Source of the DNA: Schistocerca nitens
Lineage: Eukaryota; Arthropoda; Insecta; Orthoptera; Acrididae
DNA: 64,000 nt
NCBI RefSeq assembly: GCF_023898315.1
Contig: NC_064622.1
Span: forward strand, 79,671,387 to 79,735,386
Reading direction: 5' to 3'
The position numbers and the translations under genes are program-made. The notes under the pieces are model-generated. The model saw only the letters and a list, made by a program, of their open reading frames with translations, did not search any database and was not told where the DNA came from. Every line of letters starts with the position of its first letter. The first letter of the stretch is position 1. Below are positions 1 through 12,240 of this stretch, one piece after another.

Positions 1-82
1 CACATCCATGCCCGAGGCAGGATTCGAACCTGCGACCGTAGCGGTCTCGCGGTTCCAGACTGCAGCGCCTAGAACCGCACGG
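1..82 (-). mobile_element. tRNA-derived SINE, 5' (tRNA-like) part, cut by window edge
   Basis: The reverse complement gives the tRNA-like head of the main SINE family of this window, including the B-box-like GGTTCGAATCCTGCC stretch and the CTAGGCGC segment. The same block recurs in full at 2571-2769, 17056-17245, 39010-39207 and elsewhere. The rest of the copy lies outside the window. Confidence 0.85.
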
Positions 83-579
83 TGTTAAAGAGGAGTTCAC
101 CGTTACTAATTATGTTTTCAAATTTAATTTTATTACTCGTACAGAGACTCAACATTCCTTTGTTTAACAGCGCGTCGTCAAAAAAGTATGGAACGCTAAT
201 GTCTTTGCAATACATAATGTCGACTATTGAGTTAAAGTTCGTACCTATTTTGCCATTTTAGAGAAGAGCAACCTTAAGCGCTTCTGCTTCTATAGTCTCA
301 GTATCAAATGTTCACTAATTTCAATTTACTTCCTATCTCAGTTCAGTATTTAACACAAATTATATATCAATGTCATTTCAGAGATATTACGTCGGTTCCA
401 CACTAACGGAATAACACGTAATTGTCATTTAACATCACTTTTATTAATAATCCTTTTTCTTATGACGTAAATGTTAATGAATGATCACTATCTATGAGGA
501 AAGAGGGATTGATCCTAATCATGAGATAATAGCTTTTAATGAGCTCGCAATCGTTAATTAAATAAAAAGTCACGTTCAA
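83..579. other. AT-rich stretch, nothing recognised
   Basis: No open frame of note, no repeat shared with the rest of the window and no recognisable domain. Confidence 0.5.
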
Positions 580-1020
580 GGATGATATGCGAACAACCCC
601 ACAACAGGCCATAGCAGTCCAACCACCTCACCACCGCCCCACACCTAACCCAGGATTATTGTGCGGTTCGGCCCCCAGTGGATGCCCCCCTAACCGCACC
701 CCCTCTCCCCCCTCCCCTAGGAACGTCTCATACCAGACGAGTGTAATTCCAAACGTCGAGTGTAATTCCAAATGTTTGCGTGGTAGAGTAATGATGGTGT
801 ACGCATACGTGTAGACAGTGTTTGCGCAGGAATCGCCAACATAGAGTAACTGAGGCAGAATAAGAGGAACAAGCCCGCATTAGCCGGGGTAGATGGAAAA
901 CCGTCTTAAAGACCATCCACAGGCTGGCCGGCACACCGGACCTCGACACTAATCCGCGGGGCGGATTTGTGCCCGGGACCGGCACACCTTTCCGCTCGGG
1001 AAGCAGCGCGTAAGACAAAT
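580..1020. repeat. Probable dispersed GC-rich repeat
   Basis: Much more GC-rich than its surroundings, with a C-rich segment at 640-720 and a short direct repeat of GAGTGTAATTCCAAA near 739-770. I recall very similar sequence as a high-copy repeat in locust genomes, but only one copy is in this window, so it cannot be confirmed here. The minus-strand open frame across 728-1018 has no recognisable domain and is probably fortuitous. Confidence 0.45.
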
Positions 1021-1790
1021 ATAATTTTCACTGATCAAAGTTAGGTACCGTTATACGCGATCATGGGATTCGTGAATGACAACGAGCCCTTTACTTACAT
1101 GTGACAAGAGGTGCTCACCATTTTCTTGGTACGCCTAATTTTGACTATACGTAAAAACTGACAGCATAGAATCCAAGGCTGCAGGAATGGCAAAGATGCC
1201 GATTACAAAGGCGCAAACCCACGACCATGAAGGAAGTGGAGAGAATCATTCTTCAGATATGGTAGGCATGCTTAGCACAGCCATCCTTAACGCGACGAAC
1301 TGGACCTCAGTCCTCGGAGAGCCACCCCAGTTACTACGCAGAACGCAGGCCGACATTGAGGCCACGAGACAACGGGCACGTGGTTGAATGAGCTCTGCTA
1401 GCGGCTACGCTCCCTCTTGCGAGAAGCCGATCAACCTGTGCCAGCATACTACTAGCAGAGAGGTTTAATGAACGGCAGAAATCGATTCTAACGAATGCAT
1501 GGCTCTCTACCCAAAGTCTCCCTCCTGCCTTTCCTTCAACTGAGCCTCAGTGATCATTCCATTTCATGTCCCTACAAATTCTTACACGTTGATATTTGTA
1601 TAAACTGATTGATTTTAACTTAGTCATTGATACTGCAGACATGTGATACTATATTATCACCCTTTCTGATATGCCCAATTTTTTATTTCAGGACATCTAT
1701 AGCTTTCACTTTTAAGCTGATTGAATATTTGTGCTGTTCATTTCACACAGTTTTTTTTAGATCACTATATCATATACAAAAATGGTGAAG
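1021..1790. other. No recognised feature
   Basis: A short open frame at 1187-1387 has no recognisable motif. Otherwise AT-rich unique-looking sequence. Confidence 0.5.
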
Positions 1791-1794
1791 TTAC

Positions 1795-2035
1795 TATTAT
1801 AATTAATGGCAGAATCAGTAATATGCAACATGAGCAGTAGCGGTCACAGCAAACTTCCCTGGGACATGCCTGAAGTTACTTCTTCATCTGTTGACGGCTC
1901 TCCATCTGAGATTACATACTGCGTCTTCCATATCAAGATCCTCAATGAAGTTATAAATTTGAAATCAATTCAATGAAGTGTTGGTGAGGCACAGAGTCAA
2001 ATGCTTTACGGAAGTCATATAAACGCGACAGCTTG
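1795..2035 (-). pseudogene. Decayed non-LTR retrotransposon reverse-transcriptase fragment
   Basis: The minus strand reads, with frame changes, LYDFRKAFDSVPHQ (RT motif A; D of the catalytic triad) followed by TSGMSQGSLL.PLLLMLHITD, which matches the SG.PQGS.LGPLLF motif B region of Jockey/CR1-like LINEs. Stops and frameshifts are present and there are no recognisable ends, so it is an old truncated copy. The spacing between the two motifs is about right for a reverse transcriptase. Confidence 0.6.
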
Positions 2036-2362
2036 GTGTAATTTTTATTGTGTGGTAGAACAGGGCATTAATGAAATGGATGACACAACAATTGGAGAAA
2101 ACACCAGGCCAATATTGCTATTCTCAAACACTGCGAAGTCAGCTACAGCACATAAACGTCTGAAGTTCATATCACATATCATTTCGAGCACAACGGATGT
2201 GTCTAAGTACAGATCTAGCCTATATTTTGACCCACGATTTACTCTTCATTATGAAAACGAGGAAATGGAAATATAGTGTTGCAAAAATCAACGGAATTAA
2301 TAAGATAGCTGGAATAGATCTGGCGCACTTCTCAGTCAACAATAATACTGTGGTGCAACCGA

Positions 2363-2565
2363 GCGATGTGGCGCAGTGGTTAGCACACTGGACTCGCATT
2401 CGGGAGGACGACGGTTCGAAACCGCAACCGGCCATACTGATTTTCCGCGATTTCCGTAAGGCGCTTCAGGCAAATGAGGGAATGGTTGCTTGGCACGGCC
2501 GACTTCCTTTCCCATCCTTCCATAATCCAATGGGACCGACGATCTCGCTATTTGGTCCCCTTCTC
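2363..2565 (+). mobile_element. SINE of a second tRNA-derived family
   Basis: Box-A-like GTGGCGCAGTGGTTAGCAC and, about 40 bases on, box-B-like GGTTCGAAACC give an internal RNA polymerase III promoter. The tail (CACGGCCGACTTCC ... CTATTTGGTCCCC) is the body I know from a widespread arthropod SINE. It differs from the main SINE family of the window and abuts a copy of that family on its right. Confidence 0.7.
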
Positions 2566-2570
2566 GAAAT

Positions 2571-2769
2571 CAAATGGTTCAAATGGCTCTAAGCACTACG
2601 GGATTTAACATCTGAGGTCGTCAGTCCCCTAGAACTTAGCACTACTTAAACCTAACCAAGCTAAGGACATCACACACATCCATGCCCGAGGCAGGATTCG
2701 AACCTGCGACCGTAGCGGTCGCGCGGTTCCAGGCTAAAGAGCCTAGAACCGCTCGGCTACACCGGCCGG
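2571..2769 (-). mobile_element. Main-family SINE, full length
   Basis: On the minus strand it runs from CCGGCCGGTGTAGCCGAGCG (A box) through GGTTCGAATCCTGCC (B box) and the body with CTAGGGGACTGACGACC to the end CCATTTGAACCATTTG. It is a complete tRNA-like head plus body. It lies immediately downstream of the other SINE. Confidence 0.9.
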
Positions 2770-3035
2770 ATTCCTCGAAATCAACCAACCAATGAACTGT
2801 GGTGTAAAGTGTAACGGAATACATAAGAAATCTGTGATATATTTGGTGTACTACTATTCTTGCCATTCCTTTTCCATTTGGTTTCCGCAGTTCTTGGATT
2901 TCTCGCTCTAGGACAGAAACGACATAGTAGCTCAACTTATTAAACCAAATGAACAAGAGTAGTAACGTAGTTTGTGTAAATTGTGCCAACAGCCTTACCT
3001 CAGTGGTAACATCAGTCACATCATCGAAGTTAAGT

Positions 3036-3353
3036 GCTGTCGAGCTTGGCCACCACGTGGATGGTTCACCGTCTGGGTCTGTCTATAGCTGTTGGCAATC
3101 GGGGTGCACTGAGCCCATGTGAGGCAAACTGAGGAGCTACTCGGTTGAGGAGTAATGGATCCGGTCTCGTAAACTGACATACTGCCGGGATAGCGGTGTG
3201 CTGACCACGTGCCCTGCGTATCCGCCTCCAGTGATGCCTGTCGTCTGAGGATGACACGGCGGCCGCTCAGTACTCTTGGGCCTTCCGAGGCCTATTCAGA
3301 CGGAGAGGGAGAGAGTTTTGTGTAAATTGTAGTGGAAAAGAGATGTGAAAGCT
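3036..3353 (+). repeat. Dispersed repeat, longer copy (partner at 37065-37220)
   Basis: Positions 3198-3353 align end to end with 37065-37220 (both 156 bases, with scattered substitutions by eye), from GTGCTGACCAC to GTGAAAGCT. The upstream part (3036-3197) is absent from the second copy. No coding capacity or terminal repeats were seen, so the class is unknown. Confidence 0.75.
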
Positions 3354-3690
3354 ACTGGGAAAAAATATTTTCGATTAGCCTCCTCTTGTTTTGTGATGAT
3401 TCAGTGTTTTCTATTAATCAGAATTTATTGCAACCAAAGCTTTTACCACCAATGTCCTTAACTCTGTATATTGTGTTACCTATTATATACAATGTCGCCA
3501 ACAGCCGCCTTAGTTGACGACACTGGGATATACTGAAGTCATAGAATAGCTTTCTGTATTTACTGTCACAATTTTTAATTTGGTTTAAGGCTTCTTAATA
3601 AGTTCTGACTCACGGGAACCACTGAACCACAATCATCGCCACCATTATTATCAACATCAACCATTGTATAGAATAAAATCCTTCCCTAGA
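3354..3690. other. No recognised feature
   Basis: Unique-looking AT-rich sequence; a 61-codon frame at 3332-3517 has no motif. Confidence 0.5.
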
Positions 3691-3836
3691 CCCCGTCGGA
3701 GATTCGAGTCCTCCCTCGGGCATGGGTGTGTGTGTTGTCCTTAGCGTAAGTTAGTTTAAGTAGTGCATAAGCTTAGGGACCGATGACCTTAGCAGTTTGG
3801 TCCCATACGTCCTTACCACAAAATTTCAAATTCCTT
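3691..3836 (+). mobile_element. Diverged SINE body fragment
   Basis: GATTCGAGTCCTCCCTCGGGCATGGG followed by GTCCTTAGCGTAAGTTAG and GGGACCGATGACC matches the B box and body of the main SINE family with many changes. The A-box half is missing. Confidence 0.7.
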
Positions 3837-4937
3837 CCCTAGACTTTGTCCTCCATTGCGGCCTGCAGTTGTAGGAATCCTAATTGCTCGTGCACGCATT
3901 TCAGTGTCTACCCAGTCTGTCTCTTTCCGACCACCAAAGGACTTTCTTTGCCCATCTACAATCTACTTGCCTAGCCACAATATGTCCCAGCCCCCAATAC
4001 TTCATTTTCATCACGACCGTGATTATGTCTTCCGCTTTAGCGCTTTAGTCTGTCCTCTAAGGCATTCGTTTGTTTTTGTGTTCCCGTACTGATTCCTAAC
4101 TCCATCGGTCGATGAGCAGCACGCAGTTTTTGAATGCCATTCGAATGTAAATTTCATGTTTTATTCCTATAAGCCAAAAATGGAAAGTACCCTTACTGTA
4201 AACTTTCTTTTTCACTAACATCGAAAGTTTGGGTTCAAAATTCCTACATTGTTGACCAAAAGGAATTCAAGTAATTTTTTCTATTCCATTTGTTTCTTTT
4301 CCTGTAAATCAAGTCGTCGCCTTCAACAGCGCTGTTACGGTGCTCGCTTATTTCCAAGTCCGTATCCATCTTAGTGAAGAGTTTTCACTCAGACGGCGCT
4401 TTGGCGTTGGGCGGTTGTTTCCGTGTGTGATCGCTCGCCGGAGCTTAGCTGGAGACGTGTGAGGAGGAAAGAGGTGGCTGCCTTGGCGTGGAGACAGTTC
4501 TGCTCGGCTGGTTTTGTTTGCGTCTGGATGCCGAGTGGAACCCGATGGGAAGACTGGACCGTGATTTTACGGTTAATAGTGTGGACAGCGGCGTGGTGTG
4601 CCGTTTAACTTGATTTGCAAAGGGAGCAAAATCTCGCCTGTTGCAGGTTTGTCGAGCCTGAGTTTGAAATGCCTTTTATGTGCGGCGGGATGTCATCTCG
4701 TCCTCCTGTCTCTCCGTCGCTGGGATTGCTATCCTCGTTTACCGTCCCATGGATGTATATCGATGGGGTTCGCTGCTCTCCGTACTCTACTAGACGCTGG
4801 TGATGCCAGTGCGTCGTTCAGCGGCACGTCAGTCTGGGTGATTTATGTTTTGATCTTCAAGTGCAGTCTTCGAGTGGCGCTCCTTAGAGTTTGCCTTGCG
4901 CAGTTAGATTGGAGTTTATTTTATCTTGTGGTGCTTC
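3837..4937. other. No gene; GC-richer flank of the LTR element
   Basis: Several unremarkable frames but no domain. From about 4360 the composition becomes GC-richer and resembles the sequence on the far side of the LTR insertion (14514 onward), so the two flanks may be one older unit split by the insertion. Confidence 0.4.
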
Positions 4938-4941
4938 CGCT

Positions 4942-5689
4942 TGTAAGAGGTATGCGCTGTCTGCGATATGCAAGTTTTAAGAGAATCGCTGACCAGAGAG
5001 CAGTGTTGACTGAGTACGAACTGTGTAGCTGTAGCAGTTAGTTGTTGCTAGTCGCTAGTCTGCGGTTGTCTGCAGTCTGCGCTGGTCTGGAGTCTGCTCT
5101 GATCGTGAGTCCGGAGCCTGAGTATTATTGTATAAGGTAAAAAGCAGCCTCGCGCATATCTAGTAATGTATCTGAACTGTCATCCAAATGTTTTAAAAAA
5201 TGTCCTAATAATAATTTTTGTAATATAAAGTAATTTTTTTAAAAAGCATTCATTTCAATTTAAAGAATTTACTAATTTCTCCAATCCATGATCATTCCGA
5301 TTGTTGCAAAAGAAAAATCAGTTGCTTCCTTTCACAAATCACAAATGTATAGGCCAGCATTGCACGGAGCTGTGCCGGAAAAATGTTAAGTAAGAGCAGA
5401 TATATTCGCCGTTTTTATTGAGGTAAGAATTTTTGCTTTTTTATTCAGAATGATCTTACAGGGCCATGACGCAGCGCTGCTGTCGTCCAAAAATTTACCA
5501 GGTTACTGAATTTTTTTAAATATTATTACGAGGTTTAGGAATTTTTCTGTTTCAAGCTTACATTAAATGAGAAAAGAATTTTGTGGGTACATTAAATGGC
5601 AACCAATTTTGTTCTGAGGTCACACAAAAATTGGAATCATTAACCAAATAATATTTATTTAATTTTAATTTTTTTGTGGGGAGGTTACA
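4942..5689 (+). repeat. 5' LTR of the Gypsy-type element
   Basis: 748 bases, TGTAAGAGG ... GAGGTTACA, matching 13758-14509 over its whole length with about 20-25 substitutions and small indels. It should hold promoter and polyadenylation signals, but I cannot place them reliably. Confidence 0.93.
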
Positions 5690-5691
5690 CG

Positions 5692-5709
5692 TGGCGACAA
5701 CCGGCCAGG
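5692..5709 (+). other. Primer-binding site
   Basis: TGGCGACAACCGGCCAGG begins two bases after the LTR. TGG at this place pairs with the CCA end of a tRNA primer. The tRNA species is not assigned. Confidence 0.7.
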
Positions 5710-5966
5710 ATCTTATTTCTTTGTGAATCTCTGAGAAGTAGTCATATACCTGCTCTTATTTACTTAAATGTAGTTTGCATTTGGCGCAACGCATTACTAA
5801 TTTGTCACTTTTTCTTTCACAGATCATCGGCAATTTATTGCTTTTTGTTGTAATTGTGTTTGTTCCATTTTTTTGCTTTGCTTTGTCGTTGTTTCATTTT
5901 TGTGCTTAATTTTTGATTTGTGAAAAATACCGCGAAAAACTCTTAACAGTACATTCGCGATGTGCA

Positions 5967-8278
5967 ATGAATGAAATGGCCGACTCGAATAAATTGACCG
6001 ATAATACTTGCGATACTCAGTGTAAATGCGATAATTGTCTAATTACTGATAATCAGTGCCTACCGACCACTAATAATGATTTTAATGCTAATGATGAGCA
6101 AACAAATTCAATTGTGTCCTCTGTTAATTTAACGACAATTGATGACGCGGCACGTTCTGATACAATGAACGCTGCCCAGTTTGACACGCCTATTTACAAA
6201 ATTTACGTAACGAACAGATAAATGTTTCTAACGAAAATGAACAGTGTAGTCAGAATACGTCAGATTTATTTGATTCCGGTGTAATGACCAACAGTGCACG
6301 TCCGATTGGCAAACCTTTTCAAGAATCACAGAATAACCAAATGGTTACACAAAACGTGACACATGCAGGTACACCATCACACAGTACAGAGAATAGAACC
6401 GATAATTTTGGCTGGGATCAAGTTATGGCATTATTACTACAAATCAATGAAAAACTAGACAATGAGCACAAACAACTTAATGAAAATCTCAAACGAATTA
6501 ATGAATCGTACAAACAACGTAATGAAAATCTCGAACAGTGGAATGAAAAACTAAACAACAATTTCAAACAAGTTAATGAAAAACAAGACAACAATTCCAA
6601 ACAGTTGAATGAAAAACACGACAACCATTTTAAACAACTTAATGAATCGTACAAACAACTTAATGAAAAATACGACAAACTTAATGAATTGTATAAACAA
6701 TGTAATGAAAATTTCGACAACCATTGCAAACAACTTAATGAAAAACTAGACAATAATTATAAGCAACTTAATGAATCGTGCAAACAATTTAATGAAAGTT
6801 TCAAACAGTCGAACGAAAAACACGGCAACCTTAATGAGCAGAACAAACAACTTAGTGAACAGATTACAGCCGTTAACGTGCAACGCCATGATACTAAAGA
6901 ACGATTATGTGAGGAAATTAAGGCTTGTGCTAGTAACAGTAGTGGAGAAATTAGATCTGTTGCACAAGAATTAAGTAATACACATGTAGCCACAACAGAA
7001 TCACCTAGAGATGAAATTACTGCAGTCACTGAACAATGTTCAGAAAACGCAACACAGATACGCGACGAGTTTAAATTAATGTCAGCAGAAGTTTCACGCA
7101 CTCTGGATACGGAAGTCGATAAGAAATTTGAACCACAGATCAGCCAAATTGACGAACGTTGTAAAGTGACAGAAATGAAAATTGTTTCAGTCACTAACAC
7201 GTCACAGCATACGCCACATTCCGAACATTTGTCACACTCACTCAGCCAGTGTAACTTAGGTAATTTATAGAGACTACGTGACGTAGAATCCGAAAAGACA
7301 CAGATAAATAGATTCTCATGCAATCCTGAACCTGTTCACACATTCAGAGACGATAACGTTGATTATAAGCAATTTTTATAAGAAAAAAAATTTAAGGTAC
7401 TTAATAATGACAGAACACAGAGTCACGCTTTGGACTGGATACGACAATTTGCTTCTGTATTTTCATCAGCATTGCCTGTAACGCAGAAGCTAAAATTTAT
7501 TTGCAGCGCGTAAATGGCCTCAGGGGATTCATTACACTTCGATGAATATGTGCCGTAGCGTGCACAGGGCCCCGAGCTGTAGTAGTGCTATTTCATCTTT
7601 AGTTTTCTGCACTGCTGCCTTCTCTTTTTCTATCCTTTATATCTATCAAAACAGCTCTTCAACTATCGATCTATCTAGGATTAAGAATGAGTAAAGAAAT
7701 ATGATATGACGAGTTTTACCGAAAGTGACAGTTTTCATTAGACGCTCCAGAAATGACAACTACGAGAACTTTAATACCAGACAAAAGTTAATCATCAGTA
7801 CGTGTAAAATTATCAGCAACAGGAACCACATTTTGGCAACAATAGACGTTTTTCACCGCAACAGCATCAAAGCCAGCCGGTTACCATACCAAACCAACAA
7901 TGTAATGTACAAGGTCAACCAAGCTTTAATGTTTCGCCGCCTACGCGTATAGCGTCGGCTCCACCAAATAGCAACGCACAGCAACAAGGAAATCAGTACG
8001 TACAGAAAACACACCATTTCAACTCATATCGCAATGCACCGTATAGAAATGACTATCATGACAGACGTAAAAGTAATGAGCACAATTTTCAGCGTACGTT
8101 TAATAACAGTCGGTCTTACCAGCAGCAGAATCATCCGCAACAACAAATTATCATGAATGAACCAGACAGTAGATATCATCCCGAACGTAATACGTCAGGA
8201 AGAAATAACAGAACAGTACAAATAGTCGAAATGCCACAACATCCTCCCGCAAATAATAGCACGTCAGATAGAATTTGA
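5967..8278 (+). pseudogene. Broken gag of the Gypsy-type element
   Basis: The frame opens at ATG 5967, shifts near 6200, and continues to a stop at 7268-7270. Positions 6420-6870 encode a long run of short repeats of the type QLNEKLDN/QLNESYKQ, a predicted coiled coil. After 7270 the similarity to the intact gag of the minus-strand element (26973-29501) continues through stops: the segment at 7340-7510 (DYKQFL ... KKFKVLNN ... LKFIC) parallels DYKLFITTRKFKTFKNA and LEFMCGY there. The 7830-8278 part encodes a Q/N/R-rich basic tail. No CCHC zinc knuckle was seen. At least one frameshift, several stops and an apparent deletion near 7515-7700 make it a pseudogene. Confidence 0.8.
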
Positions 8279-8389
8279 CCAGATACAGTACAGGTTGCAT
8301 CTTTCAACAACGTAAGCACACTTTTGACACGCTGAATGTTGTTCACGAAAATGCTATTACTTTTGACGACATCCGATACACACTTTTGC

Positions 8390-9285
8390 ATTAAAAGACA
8401 GAATCACAACGTACGTAGACGACATTATTATTGCAGAAGCTAACTGGTCTGAACACAATCTGATTCTTGAACAACTGTTACGAACTTTTCGTGCACAAGG
8501 ACTCACAGTTAATCTCAGCGAATCGCACTTTGGCAAAACTTCTATAAAATTTCTTGAGCATATAATTTCAGCAGAAGGCATTGCATTAACTTTTTCCGTA
8601 AATTTATTCATTACTCTGCTTTAGACACCCCTAGATTAAGTCTATTGACGGGTAAAAACACTATTTGGTCCTGGGATAGCCAAGAACATTCTGAATTTGT
8701 CAATCTGAAACAAGCTTTGTTGAATGCACCAGTTTTATCACATCCAGATCTCACTAGAAATTTTTCCATTGCCACCGACCAGTTCTATCACATCCAGATC
8801 TCACTAGAAATTTTTCCATTGCCACCGACAGTTCTAACACCGCTTTAGGCATACACATTTTTCAGGAAATTGAAGAAGATGGTTCTACAGTAATTAAAAA
8901 CATCGCCTTTGCGAGTCGCATTCTGTCACCTGCTGAACGCAATTATTCTGCCACAGAAATTGAAACATTATGTGTTGTATGGGCATTTACGAGATTTCGG
9001 CATTTTCTTTATGGAAGACACACTACCGTTTACACAGATCATAGAGCTATACAGTTTTTACTTTCCGCAAAATTTACACACGACAGATTAAGCAGATGGA
9101 AACTTTATTTACAGGAATTTAATTTTACAATTGTTCACATTCCCGGCACACAAAATATTGTAGCAGACGCACTATCCCGTTCTCTCAGCAACAATCAGCA
9201 AGACATCGCAAGCAACTTCTACCAATCAAATTTCAGCGTCATGTACATTCAACAAGTTGCATTTGAAAATTTCATTTCGTCGTAA
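8390..9285 (+). pseudogene. Reverse transcriptase C-terminal half and RNase H (pol remnant)
   Basis: YVDD, the RT catalytic motif, is encoded at 8412-8423. It is followed by the palm/thumb segment with NLSESHFGK and KFLEHIISAEGI, and from 8645 by the connection and RNase H regions (SWDSQEHSEFVNLKQAL, then TALGIHIFQ, RHFLYGRHTTVYTDHRAIQF, and the terminal GTQNIVADALSR). The N-terminal RT motifs and protease are missing. A 50-base tandem duplication (8730-8829) breaks the frame at the start of RNase H. A stop lies at 9283-9285. Confidence 0.88.
8730..8829 (+). repeat. 50-bp tandem duplication inside RNase H
   Basis: Units 8730-8779 and 8780-8829 differ at one base (CAGTTTTATC versus CAGTTCTATC). 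Fifty is not a multiple of three, so the duplication itself shifts the pol frame. Confidence 0.93.
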
Positions 9286-10485
9286 TTACGAGACATAGCG
9301 CAAGAGCAGAGTAAAGACAACGTGTGGAAAGAAATTAAACACCTTTGGCAAGATAGGAATAATGTTACCATTAGAAACCATTACACTGTACGGAATAATA
9401 TTCTGTTTCGCCGCTCTCACCCTGACAGCAACAATTGGTTATTATGCATTTCTGACGAGCTCGTTAACCAATTAATCTGGTATACTCATTTAAGTTACGC
9501 ACATTACGGAGCCAGAAAATGTTTTCTTATACTGAGACAGAACTGTTAGTTTACCAACATGGAGAAACGTATTCGATGAGTTTTAGCGTCATGCAAAATC
9601 TGCCAGAAAGCTAAGTCAGACACGACTTCACATATTCCTCCGTTACATCCAATTGTAACTGTTAAATTGAGACACATGGCTGCTGTAGACATTTTTGGTC
9701 CGATTCCCAGAACTAATAGAGGTTTTTGCTACATCTTTGTCGCTGTTGAACTCACTTCAAAATTTATTACCTTCACTCCGTTACGCAAAGCTACTGCTAA
9801 ATCTGTTTCGAAAGCATTTAAAAAACATTTTCTATTTCATGTAGGACATGTATTGAAAGTAATTTCCGACAATGGATCACAGTTTCGATATGCTATATGG
9901 ACACGTATGTTACGAGCTAGAAACATTTCTCCGATCTATATATCCAGGTACCAAGCTTCTTCGAACCCTTGTGAACGACTAATGAAAGAAATTGGTAAAC
10001 TGTGTAGAATATACTGCCATAAAAAACATATTGGTTGGGACACACACATACTCTCATTCCAGGATGAAATTAATTCCATACCAAATGAAACTACTATGCT
10101 ATCTCCGACTGTTATACTGAAAAATGTTGAACCACCTAACAAAATTAAAGAATTAGTAACCTTTCCTACATCTCGTCGACTACGACACCATGAAATAATT
10201 GACATTGCGCTGAACAACATCAAACGTGCCGCAGAGCGCCGGAGAAGACAGCAAAAACAGGTTTGTACACGCCGTGACTTTCACATTGGACAGAAGATAT
10301 TATTACGTACACACTATTTATCCAACAGAGGAAAGAACAGGTGTAGTAAATTTGAGCTTCTATACGCAGGTCCATATCGAATTCGCAGCATTCCTCACCC
10401 CAATGTAGTACACGTCGAAACTCTGAGAAACAGAAAAAGTAAAGGCAATCACCATGTCTCCAATATTAAACCCTTTATTGAATGA
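9286..10485 (+). pseudogene. Integrase (pol C-terminus) of the Gypsy-type element
   Basis: The HHCC zinc domain is readable (THLSYAH ... CKIC) but crossed by stops, for example at 9547-9549. From 9667 to 10485 there is one open frame of 272 codons with the integrase core: D in AAVDIFGPIP, D in ISDNGSQF and E in NPCERLMKEIGK, followed by a basic C-terminal domain with HIGQKILLRTHYLS and the end NIKPFIE. The spacing between the second D and the E is 34 residues by my count. The core residues are all present, so breakage is confined to the N-terminal domain and the upstream pol. Confidence 0.9.
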
Positions 10486-11319
10486 ACATACTTTATGATT
10501 TATCACACTGTAATGCTATTTTCTGATTTTTATGTGACCAATGATGCAATTATATTTATGTGACTACTTACTGATTATTATCGTATTTTTTTCTTGGCAA
10601 GTGCCCGACAAGGTAAGGTTAGCAGGTCGCTTTTCTTGTCGTTATATATCGGACCGTGCACATTTTCCATTTTTCGTGTATGTATGATTGTTTTCCTGTT
10701 TTGTTTCTATGCACTATGAAATGTTTAAGATGGTAACAAACACCAGTTGACTTTGACATTTTGCCTTATGATATCTCAACATCGTGACTATTTTACATTT
10801 TTTTTTTTGCTACTACATTATGATACTCTGTGTACATTTTTGCACCTGAACACTGTCTATGTTTTTGACATAATACGTTTTCTGTCATGCTATGCTGTAT
10901 GCTTAATTATATCACTACAAACCAGTATTTATTTAATGGGTAAATGATTTAAATGCAGGATATTAATCCTTATTCATCATTTTCAGAAAGTAATAACGTG
11001 TAAAAGAAATAAATTAAACAAACCACAGTGAATTACTATGAAATGGGAATTTCACCTTCGGAATGAACGAAAGAAGATACAATACCTCGTCACGAAGAGT
11101 AAATGGATCAGAATTAAGAAACATTAACAAGAATATACTAAACACATCGTATGATAGCAGTCTTAAGTAATTATTTTTCTTTCAGAATACGAGGCGATTG
11201 ATGCAGGCTGTCAGACAGAACTACACATCTTAGTTTTAGTGATGAAATATGCTAGAAATAAGAAACTCTATACTATGAATAGTTGTATGAAGTAAATGGT
11301 AATATGAATAATGAAGTGT

Positions 11320-11465
11320 CTTTTTGCAGATGATAATGAATGATGATGAATAGTGATGAAGAATATGCTAATATGAATAATGAAGTTTTTCTTTGCAGGT
11401 GATGATAGTGATGAATTTTATATGGCCACTTAACGCACCACTTTTAAGTTTTTCTTTGCAGATGA
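11320..11465 (+). repeat. Three short repeats ending in splice-acceptor-like CTTTGCAG
   Basis: AAGTGTCTTTTTGCAG, AAGTTTTTCTTTGCAG and AAGTTTTTCTTTGCAG occur at about 11317-11332, 11383-11398 and 11447-11462, each followed by (G/A)TGA-rich sequence. Confidence 0.6.
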
Positions 11466-12240
11466 GAATAATGATGAATTTTATATATTTACTGTAAGTT
11501 AAGAAATGCTATGTTGTTATTTAAGTATTGGTTGCAGTTCATTTTGACAGTATGTCTTATGTCGCATGGTATAATGACTGAATGTTTTGGAAAGGACAGC
11601 TAGAGTACATACATATTGAGTACACATTTCATTACCTGTTAATTCGAAGTTCACTACTTTTCAGGATAATATGTGTTTCTTCTTTCAGCTTAATAATCCA
11701 TTTTGTATTTTTCTAGGAGAAGCTATTCATGAAATTAATGTGCTATAAGCAGTTAGTCATTAAACCTGTTCTAGTACTTGCACTTTCTTTTACCCATTTG
11801 TGTGTGTCATACATGAATGTGATCACATATACTCTACTTGTTTCATAACCTTGCTACAGCTGACTCATGACGAATGACGTTACCTATCCTCATTTGCAGC
11901 AATAAGTCAAAAGCAAATATTGTTATGCCCCAGCAATTAATTATCGATCCCAACGCAATGCATTGCTAGCAAAAAAAAAAAAAAAATTTAACCAGGCCCA
12001 AATAATGCTACCAGTTTAAGAGAGTTCTGAGTAATACTGAATGATGTTTTCTAATCACAGACCTTGAGTAATAGTTACAGTGTGTTACATTTTAAATATG
12101 TCATATGTCACTTGAATGATGAGTCCTAAGTAATAGTGAATGATATTTTGTAATAATGCATACATGCTATGCCAATAATTTCTGTAAATAATATTTTTGT
12201 TATACTCTATAATTGCTATGCTAATAATTAACTCTCATTT

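Noticed and set aside
6418-7323. Minus-strand serine/leucine-rich frames
   Set aside because: Antisense shadows of the repetitive gag coiled coil.
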